Of a stretch of DNA of 64,000 bases, positions 1 to 9,536 are shown piece after piece. The notes under the pieces are model-generated. The model searched no databases. It saw only the letters and a list, made by a program, of their open reading frames with translations, and was not told where the DNA came from. The stretch covers positions 1,736,001 through 1,800,000 of the forward strand of contig NZ_CP096032.1 of the NCBI RefSeq assembly GCF_023115425.1, in the 5' to 3' direction. The translations under genes and the position numbers were made by a program. The stretch comes from Synechococcus sp. A10-1-5-1. Its GTDB lineage: Bacteria; Cyanobacteriota; Cyanobacteriia; PCC-6307; Cyanobiaceae. The number at the start of each line of letters is the position of its first letter. Within the stretch, counting starts at the first letter, position 1.

Positions 1-16
1 GGAGCGCACGGCTCCG

Positions 17-1249
17 GTGGTTCAGCAGCGTCGGGCGGGGATCAAGCCTCGGTTGCAGCGGGTCCTCGATGCCTTTGCCGCGGAGCGGCTGGGGGTCCAC
101 CACTTCGCCTCCGTCAGTGGCTACGGCCATGGAGATCTGGGTCGGGAGGTGCTGGATCGTGTGTTCGCCCGGGTGCTTCAAGCCGAAGCTGCGGCGGTGC
201 GCCTGCAATTTGTGAGCGGCACCCATGCCATCGCCGCTGCCCTCTATGGGGTGTTGCGCCCTGGTGATCGGCTCTTGGCCCTGACCGGCCGTCCCTACGA
301 CACCCTCGAGGAGGTGATCGGCATCCGGGGCGAGGGGCAGGGATCGTTGGCGGAGTTTGGGGTCGCCTACGACGAGCTGGATCTCCTCCCCGATGGCTCT
401 GTCGATGAGGCGGGTATTGCTGAGGCGCTGGCACTGCCCACGCGGATGGTCCTGATCCAGCGCAGCTGCGGCTACAGCTGGAGGCCCTCCCTAACCGTTC
501 AGCAGATCGGTGGGCTGGTGGAGCGGGTCAAGGCGATTCAGCCTGGGTGTCTGGTCTTTGTCGACAACTGCTACGGAGAGTTGGTCGAGCTGCAGGAACC
601 CACGGCCCTGGGCGCCGACCTGATGGCCGGCTCATTGATTAAGAACCTCGGCGGCACGATTGCCCCCACCGGGGGGTATGTGGCCGGGCGAGCGGACCTT
701 GTGGAGCAGGCCTGCTGCCGGCTTACGGCGCCGGGCATCGGCAGTGAGGGGGGCACCGGCTTCGACCTGCACCGCCTGCTGTTTCAGGGACTGTTTCTGG
801 CGCCGCAGATGGTGACCGAGGCCCTGCTCTGCGCTGAGCTCACGGCGGCGGTGTTTGACGGCTTGGGCTATGCGGTCAAGCCCCTGGTGGGCGGGGTGCG
901 GAGTGATGTGATCCAGGCGGTGCGCCTGGGGTCCCCTGAGCCGCTGAAGGCGGTCTGCCGCGCCTTCCAGACCTGCTCGCCGGTGGGTTCTTATCTCGAT
1001 CCAATTCCGGCGCCGATGCCCGGCTACGCCAGTGAGTTGGTCATGGCTGGCGGCACGTTTATTGACGGCAGCACCAGTGAGTTCTCCGCTGATGGCCCGC
1101 TGCGGGAGCCCTATGTCCTCTATGCCCAGGGCGGCACAACCCAGGCCCATGCAGAGCTCGCGCTGGAGCGGGCCCTGCTGGCATTAGCTGAATCCCATTA
1201 CAAGGGTGGCCTTGGGAACAGCCGCCCCCCGGCAAATTCGACAAACTGA
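17..1249 (+). CDS. PLP-dependent methionine gamma-lyase family protein (aluminium resistance protein type), 5' end uncertain
   Basis: This is a fold-type I PLP enzyme of the cystathionine beta/gamma-lyase-like family often labelled aluminium resistance protein or methionine gamma-lyase. The expected PLP lysine is K209 in SLIKNLGG, counted from the GTG at 17, and a glycine-rich turn (TGGYVAGR) follows it. SGTHAIAAAL near residue 68 fits the phosphate-binding start of the large domain. The reading frame is open to the left window edge, so the true start may lie upstream of base 1 and the entry may be slightly short. It lies 27 bases before gcvH on the same strand. The family assignment is strong. 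The substrate (a sulfur amino acid) is inferred from family and not shown by the sequence. Confidence 0.8.
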   Translation: MVQQRRAGIKPRLQRVLDAFAAERLGVHHFASVSGYGHGDLGREVLDRVFARVLQAEAAAVRLQFVSGTHAIAAALYGVLRPGDRLLALTGRPYDTLEEVIGIRGEGQGSLAEFGVAYDELDLLPDGSVDEAGIAEALALPTRMVLIQRSCGYSWRPSLTVQQIGGLVERVKAIQPGCLVFVDNCYGELVELQEPTALGADLMAGSLIKNLGGTIAPTGGYVAGRADLVEQACCRLTAPGIGSEGGTGFDLHRLLFQGLFLAPQMVTEALLCAELTAAVFDGLGYAVKPLVGGVRSDVIQAVRLGSPEPLKAVCRAFQTCSPVGSYLDPIPAPMPGYASELVMAGGTFIDGSTSEFSADGPLREPYVLYAQGGTTQAHAELALERALLALAESHYKGGLGNSRPPANSTN

Positions 1250-1276
1250 CAACCATCTTTTGCTCCGGCGCGGCCC

Positions 1277-1666
1277 ATGGGTCTGCACTATCCCGATGAC
1301 TGCCGCTATTCCGAGAGTCACGAGTACGTGAAGTCCGAGGGGGAGCTGGTGCGCGTCGGCATCAGCGCCTTTGCGGTTGATCAGTTGGGCGACATCGTCT
1401 TCGTTGAATTGCCGGAGGTGGGAGCGAGCCTGACCCAGGGCTCCAGCTTCGGTTCGGTGGAGTCGGTGAAGGCGGTGGAGGACATGCTCTGCCCCATTGA
1501 TGGGACGGTGGAGGCCCGCAATGAGGCGGTCCTGGCCAGCCCCGAAGAACTGCAGAACGATCCCTATGGAGAGGGTTGGTTGCTCTTGCTGCGCCCCTCG
1601 GCTCCGGCCCAGGTCGATGGCTTGATGGATGCGGCCAGCTACGGCGCCAAGGTCGACGGCAACTGA
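1277..1666 (+). CDS. gcvH: Glycine cleavage system H protein
   Basis: This is the lipoyl carrier protein that shuttles the aminomethyl group between the P, T and L proteins of the glycine cleavage system. In cyanobacteria the system serves the photorespiratory C2 cycle and one-carbon supply. It is 129 residues, the normal family length. The lipoyl-attachment lysine is K65 within ESVKAVED, and the N-terminal part [16 protein letters not shown] is typical. The ATG at 1277 is the only sensible start. Its stop overlaps the gcvP start (TGATG at 1664-1668), so the two are probably translationally coupled and made in matched amounts. No gcvT or glycine riboswitch is visible in the window. Confidence 0.97.
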   Translation: MGLHYPDDCRYSESHEYVKSEGELVRVGISAFAVDQLGDIVFVELPEVGASLTQGSSFGSVESVKAVEDMLCPIDGTVEARNEAVLASPEELQNDPYGEGWLLLLRPSAPAQVDGLMDAASYGAKVDGN

Positions 1667-4593
1667 TGGATTTGAGCGCCTTTGTTCAGCGCCACATCGG
1701 CCCCACCCCCGCTGAGCAGCAGACGATGCTGCGGGATCTGGGGCTTGCTGATCTGGAGGCCCTGGTGCGCCAGGTGGTCCCAGAACCGATTCGCTTGGAG
1801 CCGGCCCAGGCCCTTGAGGGGTTGCCGGCTGGCTGCCACGAGGCCCAGGCCCTGGCGGAACTGGAGCAGATTGCGGCGGCGAACGAGGTGCGCCGTTCCT
1901 TCATTGGTCTGGGCTACTACGGCTGCATCACCCCGGCGCTGATTCAGCGCCATGTCTTTGAAAATCCCGCCTGGTACACCGCTTACACCCCTTATCAAGC
2001 GGAGATCAGCCAGGGGCGCCTCGAGGCACTTCTCAATTTCCAGACCCTGATCAGCGAGCTCACCGGCCTGCCGATCGCCAATGCCTCGCTGCTGGATGAG
2101 GCCACGGCAGCGGCCGAGGCCATGGCCCTGAGCCTGGGAGCCTGCCGCAACCGCAGTGCACGTCGTTTCCTGGTGGATGAGGCGGTGTTCCCTCAGACCT
2201 GGGCCGTCCTGCAGACCCGGGCCGAACCGCTGGAGCTGGAGCTGGAGCGGGTTAACCCTCAGGAGCTCCTGGAGCGGCCTGAGGCCTTCAGTGATGCCTT
2301 CGGACTGCTGCTGCAGTTGCCCGGTGCCTCCGGTGCGCTCTGGCACCCCGGTGCGGTGATCGCTGCCGCGCGGGCCGCTGGCGTGATCGTGACGGCGGCG
2401 GTGGATCCCTTGGCCCAGGTGCTGATGGCGCCGGTGGCCGAGTTGGGCGTTGAAATTGCGGTGGGAAGCACCCAGCGCTTGGGTATCCCCTTGGGCTTTG
2501 GCGGGCCCCATGCGGCCTTCTTTGCCACCACCCCCACCCACCAGCGCAAGATTCCGGGCCGTTTGGTGGGGCAGTCCGTGGATGCCGAGGGCCATCCGGC
2601 GTTGCGCTTGGCTCTGCAGACCCGTGAGCAGCACATTCGCCGGGACAAGGCCACTAGCAACATCTGCACCGCCCAGGTTCTGCTGGCGGTGATGGCCAGC
2701 TTCTATGCGGTGCATCACGGCCCCGACGGCCTGACGGCGATCGCCCGGCGCTTGGTGTTGCAGCGGGAGCTGCTGCGACGCGGGCTCGAGGCCCTGGGGC
2801 ATCCCCCCGAGCTAGCCCCTGGCCTGGACACCCTGAGGGTGCGCTGCTCCGAGGCGCCGGAATTGATTGCCCGGGCCGCGGCGGCGGGCTTCAATCTGCG
2901 CCCCGAGGCCGATGGCTTTGCCATCAGCCTCGATGAGTTGAGCGACCTCGATGAGCTGCAACGGCTGCTCTCAGCCTTGGCGGCCCTGCCACAAACGGCG
3001 CCGGATCTGGCGCGACTGGAGCACACCCTGCTGCAGGAGAGCCAGGGACAACCCATTGAAGACCGTCTGTGGGGGACCCTGGTGCCCCGTCGCACGCGTC
3101 CTTGGCTCCAGCAACCGGTGTTCCATCGCTACCGCAGCGAGACCGAGTTGCTGCGCTACATCCAGCGGTTGGTCTCCAAGGACTTTTCCTTGGTCCACGG
3201 CATGATTCCGCTAGGGAGCTGCACGATGAAGCTCAATGCCGCGGCGGAGCTGCTGCCGGTGAGCTGGCCGGGGTTTGCCGGTCTGCATCCGTTCGCTCCG
3301 GCCCACCAGAGCGCGGGCTACCGCCGTTTGGTGGCCGATCTTGAGCATTGGTTGGCGGCCATCACCGGTTTTGCCGGGGTGTCCCTGCAGCCCAATGCCG
3401 GATCCCAAGGGGAGTACGCCGGCTTGCTGGTGATTCGCGCTTATCACCGCAGCCGCGGCGATGAGCAGCGCCGGGTCTGTCTGATCCCAACCAGTGCCCA
3501 TGGGACTAACCCCGCCAGCGCTGTGATGGCTGGCTTGAAGGTGGTGGCCGTGGCCTGCGATGGCCAGGGGAACATCGATCGGGCTGATCTGCAGGCCAAG
3601 GTCGAAGCCCACAAGGATGAGTTGGCGGCCCTGATGGTCACCTATCCCTCCACCCACGGGGTGTTTGAAGAGGGCATCCGCGAGATCTGCGCGTTGGTGC
3701 ATGCGCACGGCGGTCAGGTGTATCTCGATGGCGCCAACCTGAACGCCCAGGTGGGCCTGGCTAAGCCCGGGGCCTATGGAGCCGATGTCTGCCACCTGAA
3801 CCTGCACAAGACCTTCTGCATTCCCCATGGCGGAGGCGGACCAGGGGTGGGACCGATCGCTGTGGCCGCGCACCTGATGCCCTTCCTGCCCGGCCATCCC
3901 GCGGCTGAGGCCTGTGGGGGCGACCAGGCCATCGGTCCGGTGAGTGCAGCCCCGTGGGGCAGCGCCAGCATTCTTCCGATCAGCTGGATGTACATCCGGA
4001 TGATGGGCGGGGCTGGCCTGCGCCAAGCGAGTGCCGTGTCCCTCCTGGCCGCCAATTGGCTGGCCCATCAGTTGGAGGATCACTTTCCAGTGCTCTATCG
4101 CGGCCAATCCGGACGGGTGGCCCATGAATGCATCTTTGATTTACGCCCGCTGAAGCGCAGTGCCGGCTTGGAAGTCGATGACCTCGCCAAGCGCCTGATG
4201 GACTACGGCTTCCATGCCCCCACGGTGAGTTGGCCGGTGGCCGGCACGGTGATGGTCGAGCCCACAGAAAGCGAGGGTTTGGCGGAGTTGCAGCGCTTCT
4301 GCGATGCGCTGGTCGCGATCCGCGCTGAGGCTGCGGCGATTGAGTCGGGAGCGATGGATCCTGAGAACAATCCCCTCAAACGTGCGCCCCATACGTTGTC
4401 AGCGGTCACAGCTGATGTTTGGGACCGTCCCTATAGCCGTCAGCAGGCGGCATACCCCCAGGGAGAGGAGCATCACCAGGGCAAGCTTTGGCCGGCGGTG
4501 GCTCGCATTGATAACGCCTTTGGTGATCGCAACCTGGTCTGTACTTGCCCATCGGTTGAGGAAATGGCCGTTTCATCGCCAACGGCTGCTTGA
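1666..4593 (+). CDS. gcvP: Glycine dehydrogenase (decarboxylating), P protein of glycine cleavage
   Basis: This is the PLP enzyme that decarboxylates glycine and passes the aminomethyl group to lipoylated GcvH. At 975 residues it is the fused, homodimeric form found in cyanobacteria, proteobacteria and mitochondria rather than the split alpha/beta form. The N-terminus FVQRHIGP is typical. The PLP lysine is K715 in [17 protein letters not shown], and [10 protein letters not shown] lies in the C-terminal catalytic half. I place the start at the ATG overlapping the gcvH stop. A longer frame begins at 1576 but would run through gcvH coding sequence. About 115 AT-richer bases separate it from the next gene. 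Confidence 0.97.
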   Translation: MDLSAFVQRHIGPTPAEQQTMLRDLGLADLEALVRQVVPEPIRLEPAQALEGLPAGCHEAQALAELEQIAAANEVRRSFIGLGYYGCITPALIQRHVFENPAWYTAYTPYQAEISQGRLEALLNFQTLISELTGLPIANASLLDEATAAAEAMALSLGACRNRSARRFLVDEAVFPQTWAVLQTRAEPLELELERVNPQELLERPEAFSDAFGLLLQLPGASGALWHPGAVIAAARAAGVIVTAAVDPLAQVLMAPVAELGVEIAVGSTQRLGIPLGFGGPHAAFFATTPTHQRKIPGRLVGQSVDAEGHPALRLALQTREQHIRRDKATSNICTAQVLLAVMASFYAVHHGPDGLTAIARRLVLQRELLRRGLEALGHPPELAPGLDTLRVRCSEAPELIARAAAAGFNLRPEADGFAISLDELSDLDELQRLLSALAALPQTAPDLARLEHTLLQESQGQPIEDRLWGTLVPRRTRPWLQQPVFHRYRSETELLRYIQRLVSKDFSLVHGMIPLGSCTMKLNAAAELLPVSWPGFAGLHPFAPAHQSAGYRRLVADLEHWLAAITGFAGVSLQPNAGSQGEYAGLLVIRAYHRSRGDEQRRVCLIPTSAHGTNPASAVMAGLKVVAVACDGQGNIDRADLQAKVEAHKDELAALMVTYPSTHGVFEEGIREICALVHAHGGQVYLDGANLNAQVGLAKPGAYGADVCHLNLHKTFCIPHGGGGPGVGPIAVAAHLMPFLPGHPAAEACGGDQAIGPVSAAPWGSASILPISWMYIRMMGGAGLRQASAVSLLAANWLAHQLEDHFPVLYRGQSGRVAHECIFDLRPLKRSAGLEVDDLAKRLMDYGFHAPTVSWPVAGTVMVEPTESEGLAELQRFCDALVAIRAEAAAIESGAMDPENNPLKRAPHTLSAVTADVWDRPYSRQQAAYPQGEEHHQGKLWPAVARIDNAFGDRNLVCTCPSVEEMAVSSPTAA

Positions 4594-4615
4594 TTTGGGC
4601 TTAAATGCTCTTGCG

Positions 4616-4654
4616 AAGGGAAAAGTTCAGAATTTCTTTCTGCTTTCTCCCTTG
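4616..4654 (+). other. AT-rich imperfect hairpin after gcvP
   Basis: Downstream of gcvP, AAGGGAAAAG (ending at 4625) can pair imperfectly with CTTTCTCCCTT, and an inner CAGAA/TTCTG stem has a five-base loop. No uniform T tract follows, so this is at best a weak terminator or a leader element for the small gene at 4709. The surrounding 115 bases are clearly less GC-rich than their neighbours. Confidence 0.3.
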
Positions 4655-4708
4655 ATTTCCCACCAATATCTGCTGCAACTGCAGTCATCGCTGTAGTTCA
4701 GGGGGCAC

Positions 4709-4972
4709 ATGAGCGACGAGACCAAAACCACTACCCTCGATCCCCTCTCCCGCGGCGAGAAGGACGTGAAGCTCCCCTCCCTGCAGGGCAGCCTCAATCA
4801 AGCTGCGATGACTGGCCAGACCCTTCGGGTTGAGGGCACCAACGTCTTGCGCGTTCCCTTCGGTGTTCGCCGTCCTCGCCGCACCCGTCCTGCCCGCCCT
4901 GAGCATTGGGCCACCGTCGTTCTGCCCTTCCAGGCGGGCGGCTCCACACCACCTCCGCCGCAGGCGGCCTAG
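4709..4972 (+). CDS. Small conserved hypothetical protein, 87 residues
   Basis: I do not recognise a domain in this short protein. An acidic and polar N-terminal part is followed by a basic patch (VRRPRRTRPARP, around residues 53-64) and a proline/alanine tail. There is no signal peptide or membrane segment. Support for it being real: AGGGGG lies just upstream of the ATG at 4709, its composition resembles its neighbours, and it ends in an interlocked stop (CTAG at 4969-4972) with the convergent gene. I recall similar small proteins of unknown function in picocyanobacteria but cannot verify this here. The basic stretch could bind nucleic acid, which is only a guess. Confidence 0.6.
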   Translation: MSDETKTTTLDPLSRGEKDVKLPSLQGSLNQAAMTGQTLRVEGTNVLRVPFGVRRPRRTRPARPEHWATVVLPFQAGGSTPPPPQAA

Positions 4973-5202
4973 CTGGCGTTCTGATTGAGGCGCCAGTCGA
5001 TCAGTGCCTTGACGTCTTCGATGGAGCTGGCTGGTGCTCGGAAGGGCAGCAGCTTCATGGGACTGCGTTCGGGTCTGACCATCCACGAGAGATCCTTTTG
5101 GGGGATCAGCACAAAGCCGCGGTAGCGGACGATCCAGCGCTGTGAGGTTGGACTGGGGTTGGGTCGAGGTCCCATCCAGTTGCAGTGGCGTCGGAAATTC
5201 AT
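4969..5202 (-). CDS. Small conserved cyanobacterial hypothetical protein, 77 residues
   Basis: The protein has no named domain I recognise. It is compact and rich in Arg, Trp and Pro (NWMGPRPNPSP, QRWIVRYRGF, DLSWMVRPERSPMKLLPF), with a C-terminal predicted helix SIEDVKALIDWRL. The pattern of aromatic and basic residues fits a folded soluble protein. I recall short proteins with the same RYRG...PERSP pattern in marine Synechococcus. AAGG lies about seven bases before the ATG on the minus strand. It converges on the 87-residue gene with a shared CTAG stop and lies 74 bases upstream of the flv1 stop without obvious coupling to it. Confidence 0.65.
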   Translation of the reverse strand: MNFRRHCNWMGPRPNPSPTSQRWIVRYRGFVLIPQKDLSWMVRPERSPMKLLPFRAPASSIEDVKALIDWRLNQNAS

Positions 5203-5276
5203 TTCAACCCTTGTGGGGCTGAGATCGTCTGAATTCAGGTTTTCTTCCGCTGCAGATCACGAGATCTTGCAGGCCG

Positions 5277-7106
5277 TTAATAGTTGGCTCCGCTGCGGCG
5301 CTGGTGGACGGCGGTGGTGGCCTCTGGATCCACAAGAGCCCCGGATCCCACCTGGGCATAGATCAGCCAGTGGTCACCGCATTCCATCCGCTGTTTGACA
5401 CTGCAGTCCAACCAGGCCAGGGCGTCGGGAAGGATCGGCTGACCGCCGGGGCTCTCCTCGAGCTCCAGTCCTGCGAAGCGATCGGCGCCCGGGGCAAAGG
5501 GCTGCAGAAATTGCTTCATTGGTCCGCTTTCGCGGCCTGAGGCCAGGACATTGAGGGCAAAGGAATCGCCGACGTGCAACAGGGCTTCCACGGCCCGGTC
5601 CTTGGCGACGGCCACCGTCAATCCCGGTGGGCTGAAGCTCGCTTGACTGACCCAGCTGGCCACCATGGCGCCGCTGAGTTGGCTTTCACCACTGCCTTTG
5701 CGCGTGGTGAGAACGCAGAGGGAACCCACCACACGGCCCAGGGCGAGGACGGCTGGGTTGCTGCGGCTTTCGCTGAGGCCGCCGCTGGTGCCGCTGCGGC
5801 GTTGGGCCTTCCGTTGCGCCGTGATCAGGCTGCGGCCGAGGCCGGTTCCGGTTTCCTCCAGGGTTTTGATCGTGGTGGCATCGGGGCTGAACTTCACCCG
5901 AATCGGTTCAAAGGCGAAGCTGAAGCCGCCGTCGCGCAACTTGCTCTCCAGGAGATCGATCGCCTCGCCGCTCCATCCGAAGCTGCCGAAGACGCCAACC
6001 GGTTTGGAGCGATCTCCTTCAGCGAGCACCGTGCCCAGGGCTGAAACGATCGGTGTCGGGGCATGGCCCCCCAGGGTGGGGGAGCCGATCAACAGCGCAT
6101 CGGCACTGCGGATCGTCTCCAGCAGTTTTTCCGTGGGCGTGAACTCGCAATTCACGCTTTCGACCCGGACCCCCGTGCGGGAGACCCCTTGGGCGAGGGC
6201 ATCGGCGATGGCGGCGGTGTTGCCATAGGCGCTGGCGAAGAGCAGGGCCACCGAGAGGCTGGAGCGTTCCTGGGATTCCCCCCAGCGCCGGTAGTCCACC
6301 AGCAGGCTCCGCCAGCTCTCGGCGATGGCCGGGCCATGGCCTGGGGCGATGCAGCGGATGGAGAGCTCATCAAGGCGGTTCAGCACCGCTTCCACCTGGC
6401 GGGCCATCGGCGCCATCAGGCAGTCATAGAAGTAGCGGCGGTCTTCCTCGGTGCTGCTGCGGTTGGCTTCCGCCCAGTCCTGGCTGCAGAGGTGGGCCGA
6501 GAAGAACTTGCCGCTCATCAGCAGGCCGGTGGTCTCCTCGAAGGCCATCAGGGCTCCGGGCCAGCGCGGGGTGGGGGCGGCCAGCAGGCTGATCGAGTAG
6601 CCGTCGGGGCGCTCGATGCTGTCTTCGCCCCGGACCACGGTTAGGGGTGGGAGCTTCGGCAGGGCCGGTCCTTCGGGCTCGCCGGCTGCTGTGGGTTTGC
6701 GCTGGGCCCAGAGGTCCTGCAGCAGCTTGGCGCCAGGGTTCGAGGCGATCAGGCGCAGCTTTCCCCAGCGGCGGGCCAGTTCATGCAGGAGGGCGATCCG
6801 GTTGGGGTTGACGTGGCTGACCACGACCTGGAGCTCGGTGCTGCTGGGGACTAGGGCCGAGAGCTGCTCCAGGTAGGGCTCGGCGAAGGAGGCACCGGGG
6901 GGGTGGATCAAGAGCGCCGCGGTGCGGCCGATCTGCTCGTCTTCCTCAGCGCTGGGCAGAAAGAGAAAGCTGTTGGCCGTGGTACCGCGCTCCAGGCCGT
7001 ATTCGACTTCGAAGCGCAGACGTTTGGGACTCATGCCCCGCAGGCAGACCAGACCGGGTTCGACCGGCAGCTGAATGACCTGCCGTTCTGCGGTTGCTGT
7101 CGCCAT
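5277..7106 (-). CDS. flv1: Flavodiiron protein Flv1 (non-canonical metal site)
   Basis: This is a cyanobacterial flavodiiron protein working with Flv3 in photoreduction of oxygen to water downstream of photosystem I. It is 609 residues: a metallo-beta-lactamase-like domain (about 30-265), a flavodoxin domain (about 285-430) and a C-terminal NAD(P)H:flavin reductase-like domain (about 455-600). Most diiron ligands are replaced: where Flv3 has HTEPDH this protein has HVNPNR (98-103), R181 replaces a histidine and K200 an aspartate, while H257 remains. This basic pocket is characteristic of Flv1 and suggests the diiron chemistry resides in the partner. Its ATG overlaps the flv3 stop by one base (TAATG), so it is the second gene of a two-gene operon. 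Confidence 0.95.
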   Translation of the reverse strand: MATATAERQVIQLPVEPGLVCLRGMSPKRLRFEVEYGLERGTTANSFLFLPSAEEDEQIGRTAALLIHPPGASFAEPYLEQLSALVPSSTELQVVVSHVNPNRIALLHELARRWGKLRLIASNPGAKLLQDLWAQRKPTAAGEPEGPALPKLPPLTVVRGEDSIERPDGYSISLLAAPTPRWPGALMAFEETTGLLMSGKFFSAHLCSQDWAEANRSSTEEDRRYFYDCLMAPMARQVEAVLNRLDELSIRCIAPGHGPAIAESWRSLLVDYRRWGESQERSSLSVALLFASAYGNTAAIADALAQGVSRTGVRVESVNCEFTPTEKLLETIRSADALLIGSPTLGGHAPTPIVSALGTVLAEGDRSKPVGVFGSFGWSGEAIDLLESKLRDGGFSFAFEPIRVKFSPDATTIKTLEETGTGLGRSLITAQRKAQRRSGTSGGLSESRSNPAVLALGRVVGSLCVLTTRKGSGESQLSGAMVASWVSQASFSPPGLTVAVAKDRAVEALLHVGDSFALNVLASGRESGPMKQFLQPFAPGADRFAGLELEESPGGQPILPDALAWLDCSVKQRMECGDHWLIYAQVGSGALVDPEATTAVHQRRSGANY

Positions 7107-8845
7107 TAGTAGTGGTTCCCCACTTTGCGGTGGTGCACGGCCGTGCGCGCCTCGGTGTCGGAGACGTTCCCCTGCTCGACCTCGCCGTAGATGATCCAGT
7201 GGTCAGGGCCCTCCATCCGCTGGCTGACGCGGCAACCGAGGAAGGCCAGGGCATCGCCGAGGACCGGGCCGCCATTGGCTACGCCATCAAGGATGTTGAC
7301 CCCCTCGAAGCGATCCGCACCCGGCGGGAAGCGCTTGAGGAAGTGCCGCATCAGGTCTTGGTAGTTGTCCTCCCGCAGGATGTTGAGCACGAAGCGATCG
7401 CCCACCTGCAACAGGGCTTCGATGGCGCGGTCCTTGGCCACGGCCACGGTGATGCCGGGGGGATCGAAGCTGGCCTGGCTGACCCAGCTGGCCACCATCG
7501 CGGAGGCCCGCTCGTCCTGGCGGGCGGTCACGACATAGAGACCACCAGAGAGGCGGCCCAGGGCTTTGTCCAGGTCGCCATCGAGGGATTTCATGGCTGC
7601 GATGGTCTTGGCCCGGGTGAGGAGTTGACCCAGGTCGGTCCCGGCTTCTTCGCAGCGCTGGTAGTCGTTCCCATCGGGAACCTGGCGGACCCGAAGCGGT
7701 TCAAAGGCTTCCTTCTGGCCCATGCTGCGCAGCTGGGAGGCGACCGCGTCAATCGGCTCGTCGTTGCCGCCGTAGGCGTCGTAGCTGCCGATCCACTGCT
7801 TGGGTTTCAGGGCCGCCAGCAGGGTGCCGATGGAGGCTTGGAGTTCGGGGTCGGGGTTGGCGGGCCAGGTGGGAACGACGACGGCGCTGGCCTCGCTGAT
7901 CAGGGCGCTGAGTTCCTGGGCGTCGGTCGCGCGCAGGTCCACCAGTTGCACCTGGGCTTCCGCTTTGCCGATGCCCCGGGCAATGGCTTGGCTGAGGCGG
8001 TCGCAGAAGCCGTATTGGCTGAGATAGCAAACGGCGGCATAGGCCTCCCCTTTGCTGCGGTCGCTGCTCCAGTCCTTGTAGTCCCCCATCCAGAGGTTGA
8101 GGTGGTGGCGCAGCAGTGGACCGTGGCCGGTGGCGATGGTGTTGATCGTGCCCTCGAGGCCATCCATCCGCTTCATGGCCTGGAGGACGCTGCGGGCGTT
8201 GGGGCCCATCAGGCAGTCGTAGTAGAAGCGGAAGTCCGGAGCGAGGGAGCCGGGGTCCACATCAAAGGTGTCCTCGGAGCAGTAGTGCATTCCGAAGGCA
8301 TCGCAGGTGTAGAGGATCCCAGTGCCGTGGTCGAAGGAAAAGATCGTGTCCGGCCAGTGCAGGTTGGGGGCACTGAGGAACTCAAAGCGGTGCTGGATCC
8401 CGCTCTCAGGGTTCGTTCCCAGGTCGAGCTCATCGCCGCTTTTGATGGCGCGGCTCTTGAAGGGGCGATGGACCTGGTTTTCCAGGAACTGAATGGCGAC
8501 CTTGGAGCCCACGACTTCAATGTCTGGGTTGAGGTCGATGACGTGACCCACCAGACCGGAGTGGTCCGGTTCGGTGTGGCTGACGATCAGGACGTCGATC
8601 GCTTTGGGGTCGATTTGCTCTTTGAGCAGATCCAGCCAGGTCCCTTCGAACTTGAGGTGGCTGGTGTCGATTAAGGCGGTGCGCTCGCCCCGCACCAGAA
8701 AGCTGTTGTAAGTGGTCCCGTTGCGCAGGCCGAACTCAATGTCGAAGCGGCTGCGGTCCCAGTCCAGGGAGCGGATGGTGCTGGTGTCATTGGCGATGGC
8801 CTCGCACTGCAGGCTCAGCCGGGGCGTGCTGGCAACGACAGCCAT
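7106..8845 (-). CDS. flv3: Flavodiiron protein Flv3
   Basis: This is the catalytic-type partner of Flv1, taking electrons from the photosynthetic chain to reduce O2 to water without superoxide release. At 579 residues it has the same three domains as Flv1 (beta-lactamase-like about 30-250, flavodoxin about 265-410, flavin reductase about 425-575). The canonical ligands are visible: H90, E92, D94 and H95 in HTEPDH, H163 in NLHWPD, D182 in CDAFG and H241 in TGHGP. It is the first gene of the flv3-flv1 operon. Its promoter must lie in 8846-8910, directly beyond the hsp20 terminator. Confidence 0.95.
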   Translation of the reverse strand: MAVVASTPRLSLQCEAIANDTSTIRSLDWDRSRFDIEFGLRNGTTYNSFLVRGERTALIDTSHLKFEGTWLDLLKEQIDPKAIDVLIVSHTEPDHSGLVGHVIDLNPDIEVVGSKVAIQFLENQVHRPFKSRAIKSGDELDLGTNPESGIQHRFEFLSAPNLHWPDTIFSFDHGTGILYTCDAFGMHYCSEDTFDVDPGSLAPDFRFYYDCLMGPNARSVLQAMKRMDGLEGTINTIATGHGPLLRHHLNLWMGDYKDWSSDRSKGEAYAAVCYLSQYGFCDRLSQAIARGIGKAEAQVQLVDLRATDAQELSALISEASAVVVPTWPANPDPELQASIGTLLAALKPKQWIGSYDAYGGNDEPIDAVASQLRSMGQKEAFEPLRVRQVPDGNDYQRCEEAGTDLGQLLTRAKTIAAMKSLDGDLDKALGRLSGGLYVVTARQDERASAMVASWVSQASFDPPGITVAVAKDRAIEALLQVGDRFVLNILREDNYQDLMRHFLKRFPPGADRFEGVNILDGVANGGPVLGDALAFLGCRVSQRMEGPDHWIIYGEVEQGNVSDTEARTAVHHRKVGNHY

Positions 8846-8910
8846 GGGATCACCAGTGGGTTGGGTGAACTCTACGGAGCTTCTCTAGAGAGCTGGCTAA
8901 TCCCGCAGTC

Positions 8911-8937
8911 AAAAAGCCCTGGCTTGCGGCCAGGGCT
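8911..8937 (-). terminator. Rho-independent terminator of hsp20
   Basis: On the minus strand AGCCCTGG and CCAGGGCT form a perfect 8-bp stem (8915-8922 with 8930-8937) with a seven-base loop, followed by five Ts. It sits 43 bases after the hsp20 stop and insulates that gene from the flv3 promoter. Confidence 0.85.
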
Positions 8938-8979
8938 GGGTCCCGTCTCTCGTTGTTGGTGTGGTCTCTCTGCTCTCGC

Positions 8980-9375
8980 TTAACCCTCGACCTTGACCGA
9001 GACGGTGGTCATGGTTTGGGCCTTGGGGGCGGTGACCAGCAGGAGGCCATCGCGGTAGTGGGCTTCCAGGCCCTCGCGGTCGATGCCGGAGGGGAAGCGG
9101 AAGCTGCGGCTCCAGGTTCCGTAGCGGAATTCGCTCAGGAGTGGAGCGGGGGCTTCGGCCGCCTCTTCGGGGGCGAGGCGCTCGGCGCTGATGACCAGAG
9201 TTCGATCGGTGGCTTTGACATCGATCGAGTCGCGCTTGACGCCTGGCAGTTCCAGGGTGATGGCGAAGCCAGCCTCGGTTTCACGCACTTCAGCGGCGGG
9301 GACACGCTCGGCGGTGTGCAGCTGCTGATCGAGTTGTTCGAACAGATCAAAGGGTGATTGGCGCAGGGTCAGCAT
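8980..9375 (-). CDS. Small heat-shock protein, Hsp20/alpha-crystallin family
   Basis: This is an ATP-independent holdase chaperone of 131 residues. The short N-terminal arm (MLTLRQSPFDLFEQLDQQL) is followed by an alpha-crystallin domain from about residue 28 to 125, including ELPGVKRDSIDV, the family-typical FRFPSGID strand and YRDGLLLVTAPKA. The C-terminal extension is very short and lacks a clear I-x-I anchor, ending VSVKVEG. A strong Shine-Dalgarno (GGAGG, complement of 9383-9387) precedes the ATG. It is monocistronic, with its own terminator. I found no CIRCE element in the 160 bases upstream, so heat control, if any, is by another route. Confidence 0.93.
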   Translation of the reverse strand: MLTLRQSPFDLFEQLDQQLHTAERVPAAEVRETEAGFAITLELPGVKRDSIDVKATDRTLVISAERLAPEEAAEAPAPLLSEFRYGTWSRSFRFPSGIDREGLEAHYRDGLLLVTAPKAQTMTTVSVKVEG

Positions 9376-9536
9376 GGCTGTTCCTCCAAGACTTGACTGG
9401 GCGGGGTGTTGCCCGCAACGCCAATGTGGCCCCGCTGAATGACAACGAAGAGGGCGAGAACCGACCCATTGAGTACGGCCCTCACTCCTAGGGTTCGGTT
9501 GCTACGCCTTGGTTTTCGTGGGAGCCGAACCAGTTT

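Noticed and set aside
1639-2802. A 387-codon open frame antisense to gcvP
   Set aside because: It is a mirror frame of a GC-rich gene with Gln/Arg/Gly-rich nonsense sequence and no recognisable motif.
7094-8674. A 526-codon open frame antisense to flv3
   Set aside because: It has the long, repetitive Ala/Gly/Val/Asp composition of a shadow frame in GC-rich DNA, no ribosome site and no domain; flv3 on the other strand is certain.
9376-9536. CIRCE or RNA thermometer before hsp20
   Set aside because: No TTAGCACTC-N9-GAGTGCTAA repeat is present, and I could find no convincing strand that masks the GGAGG site.
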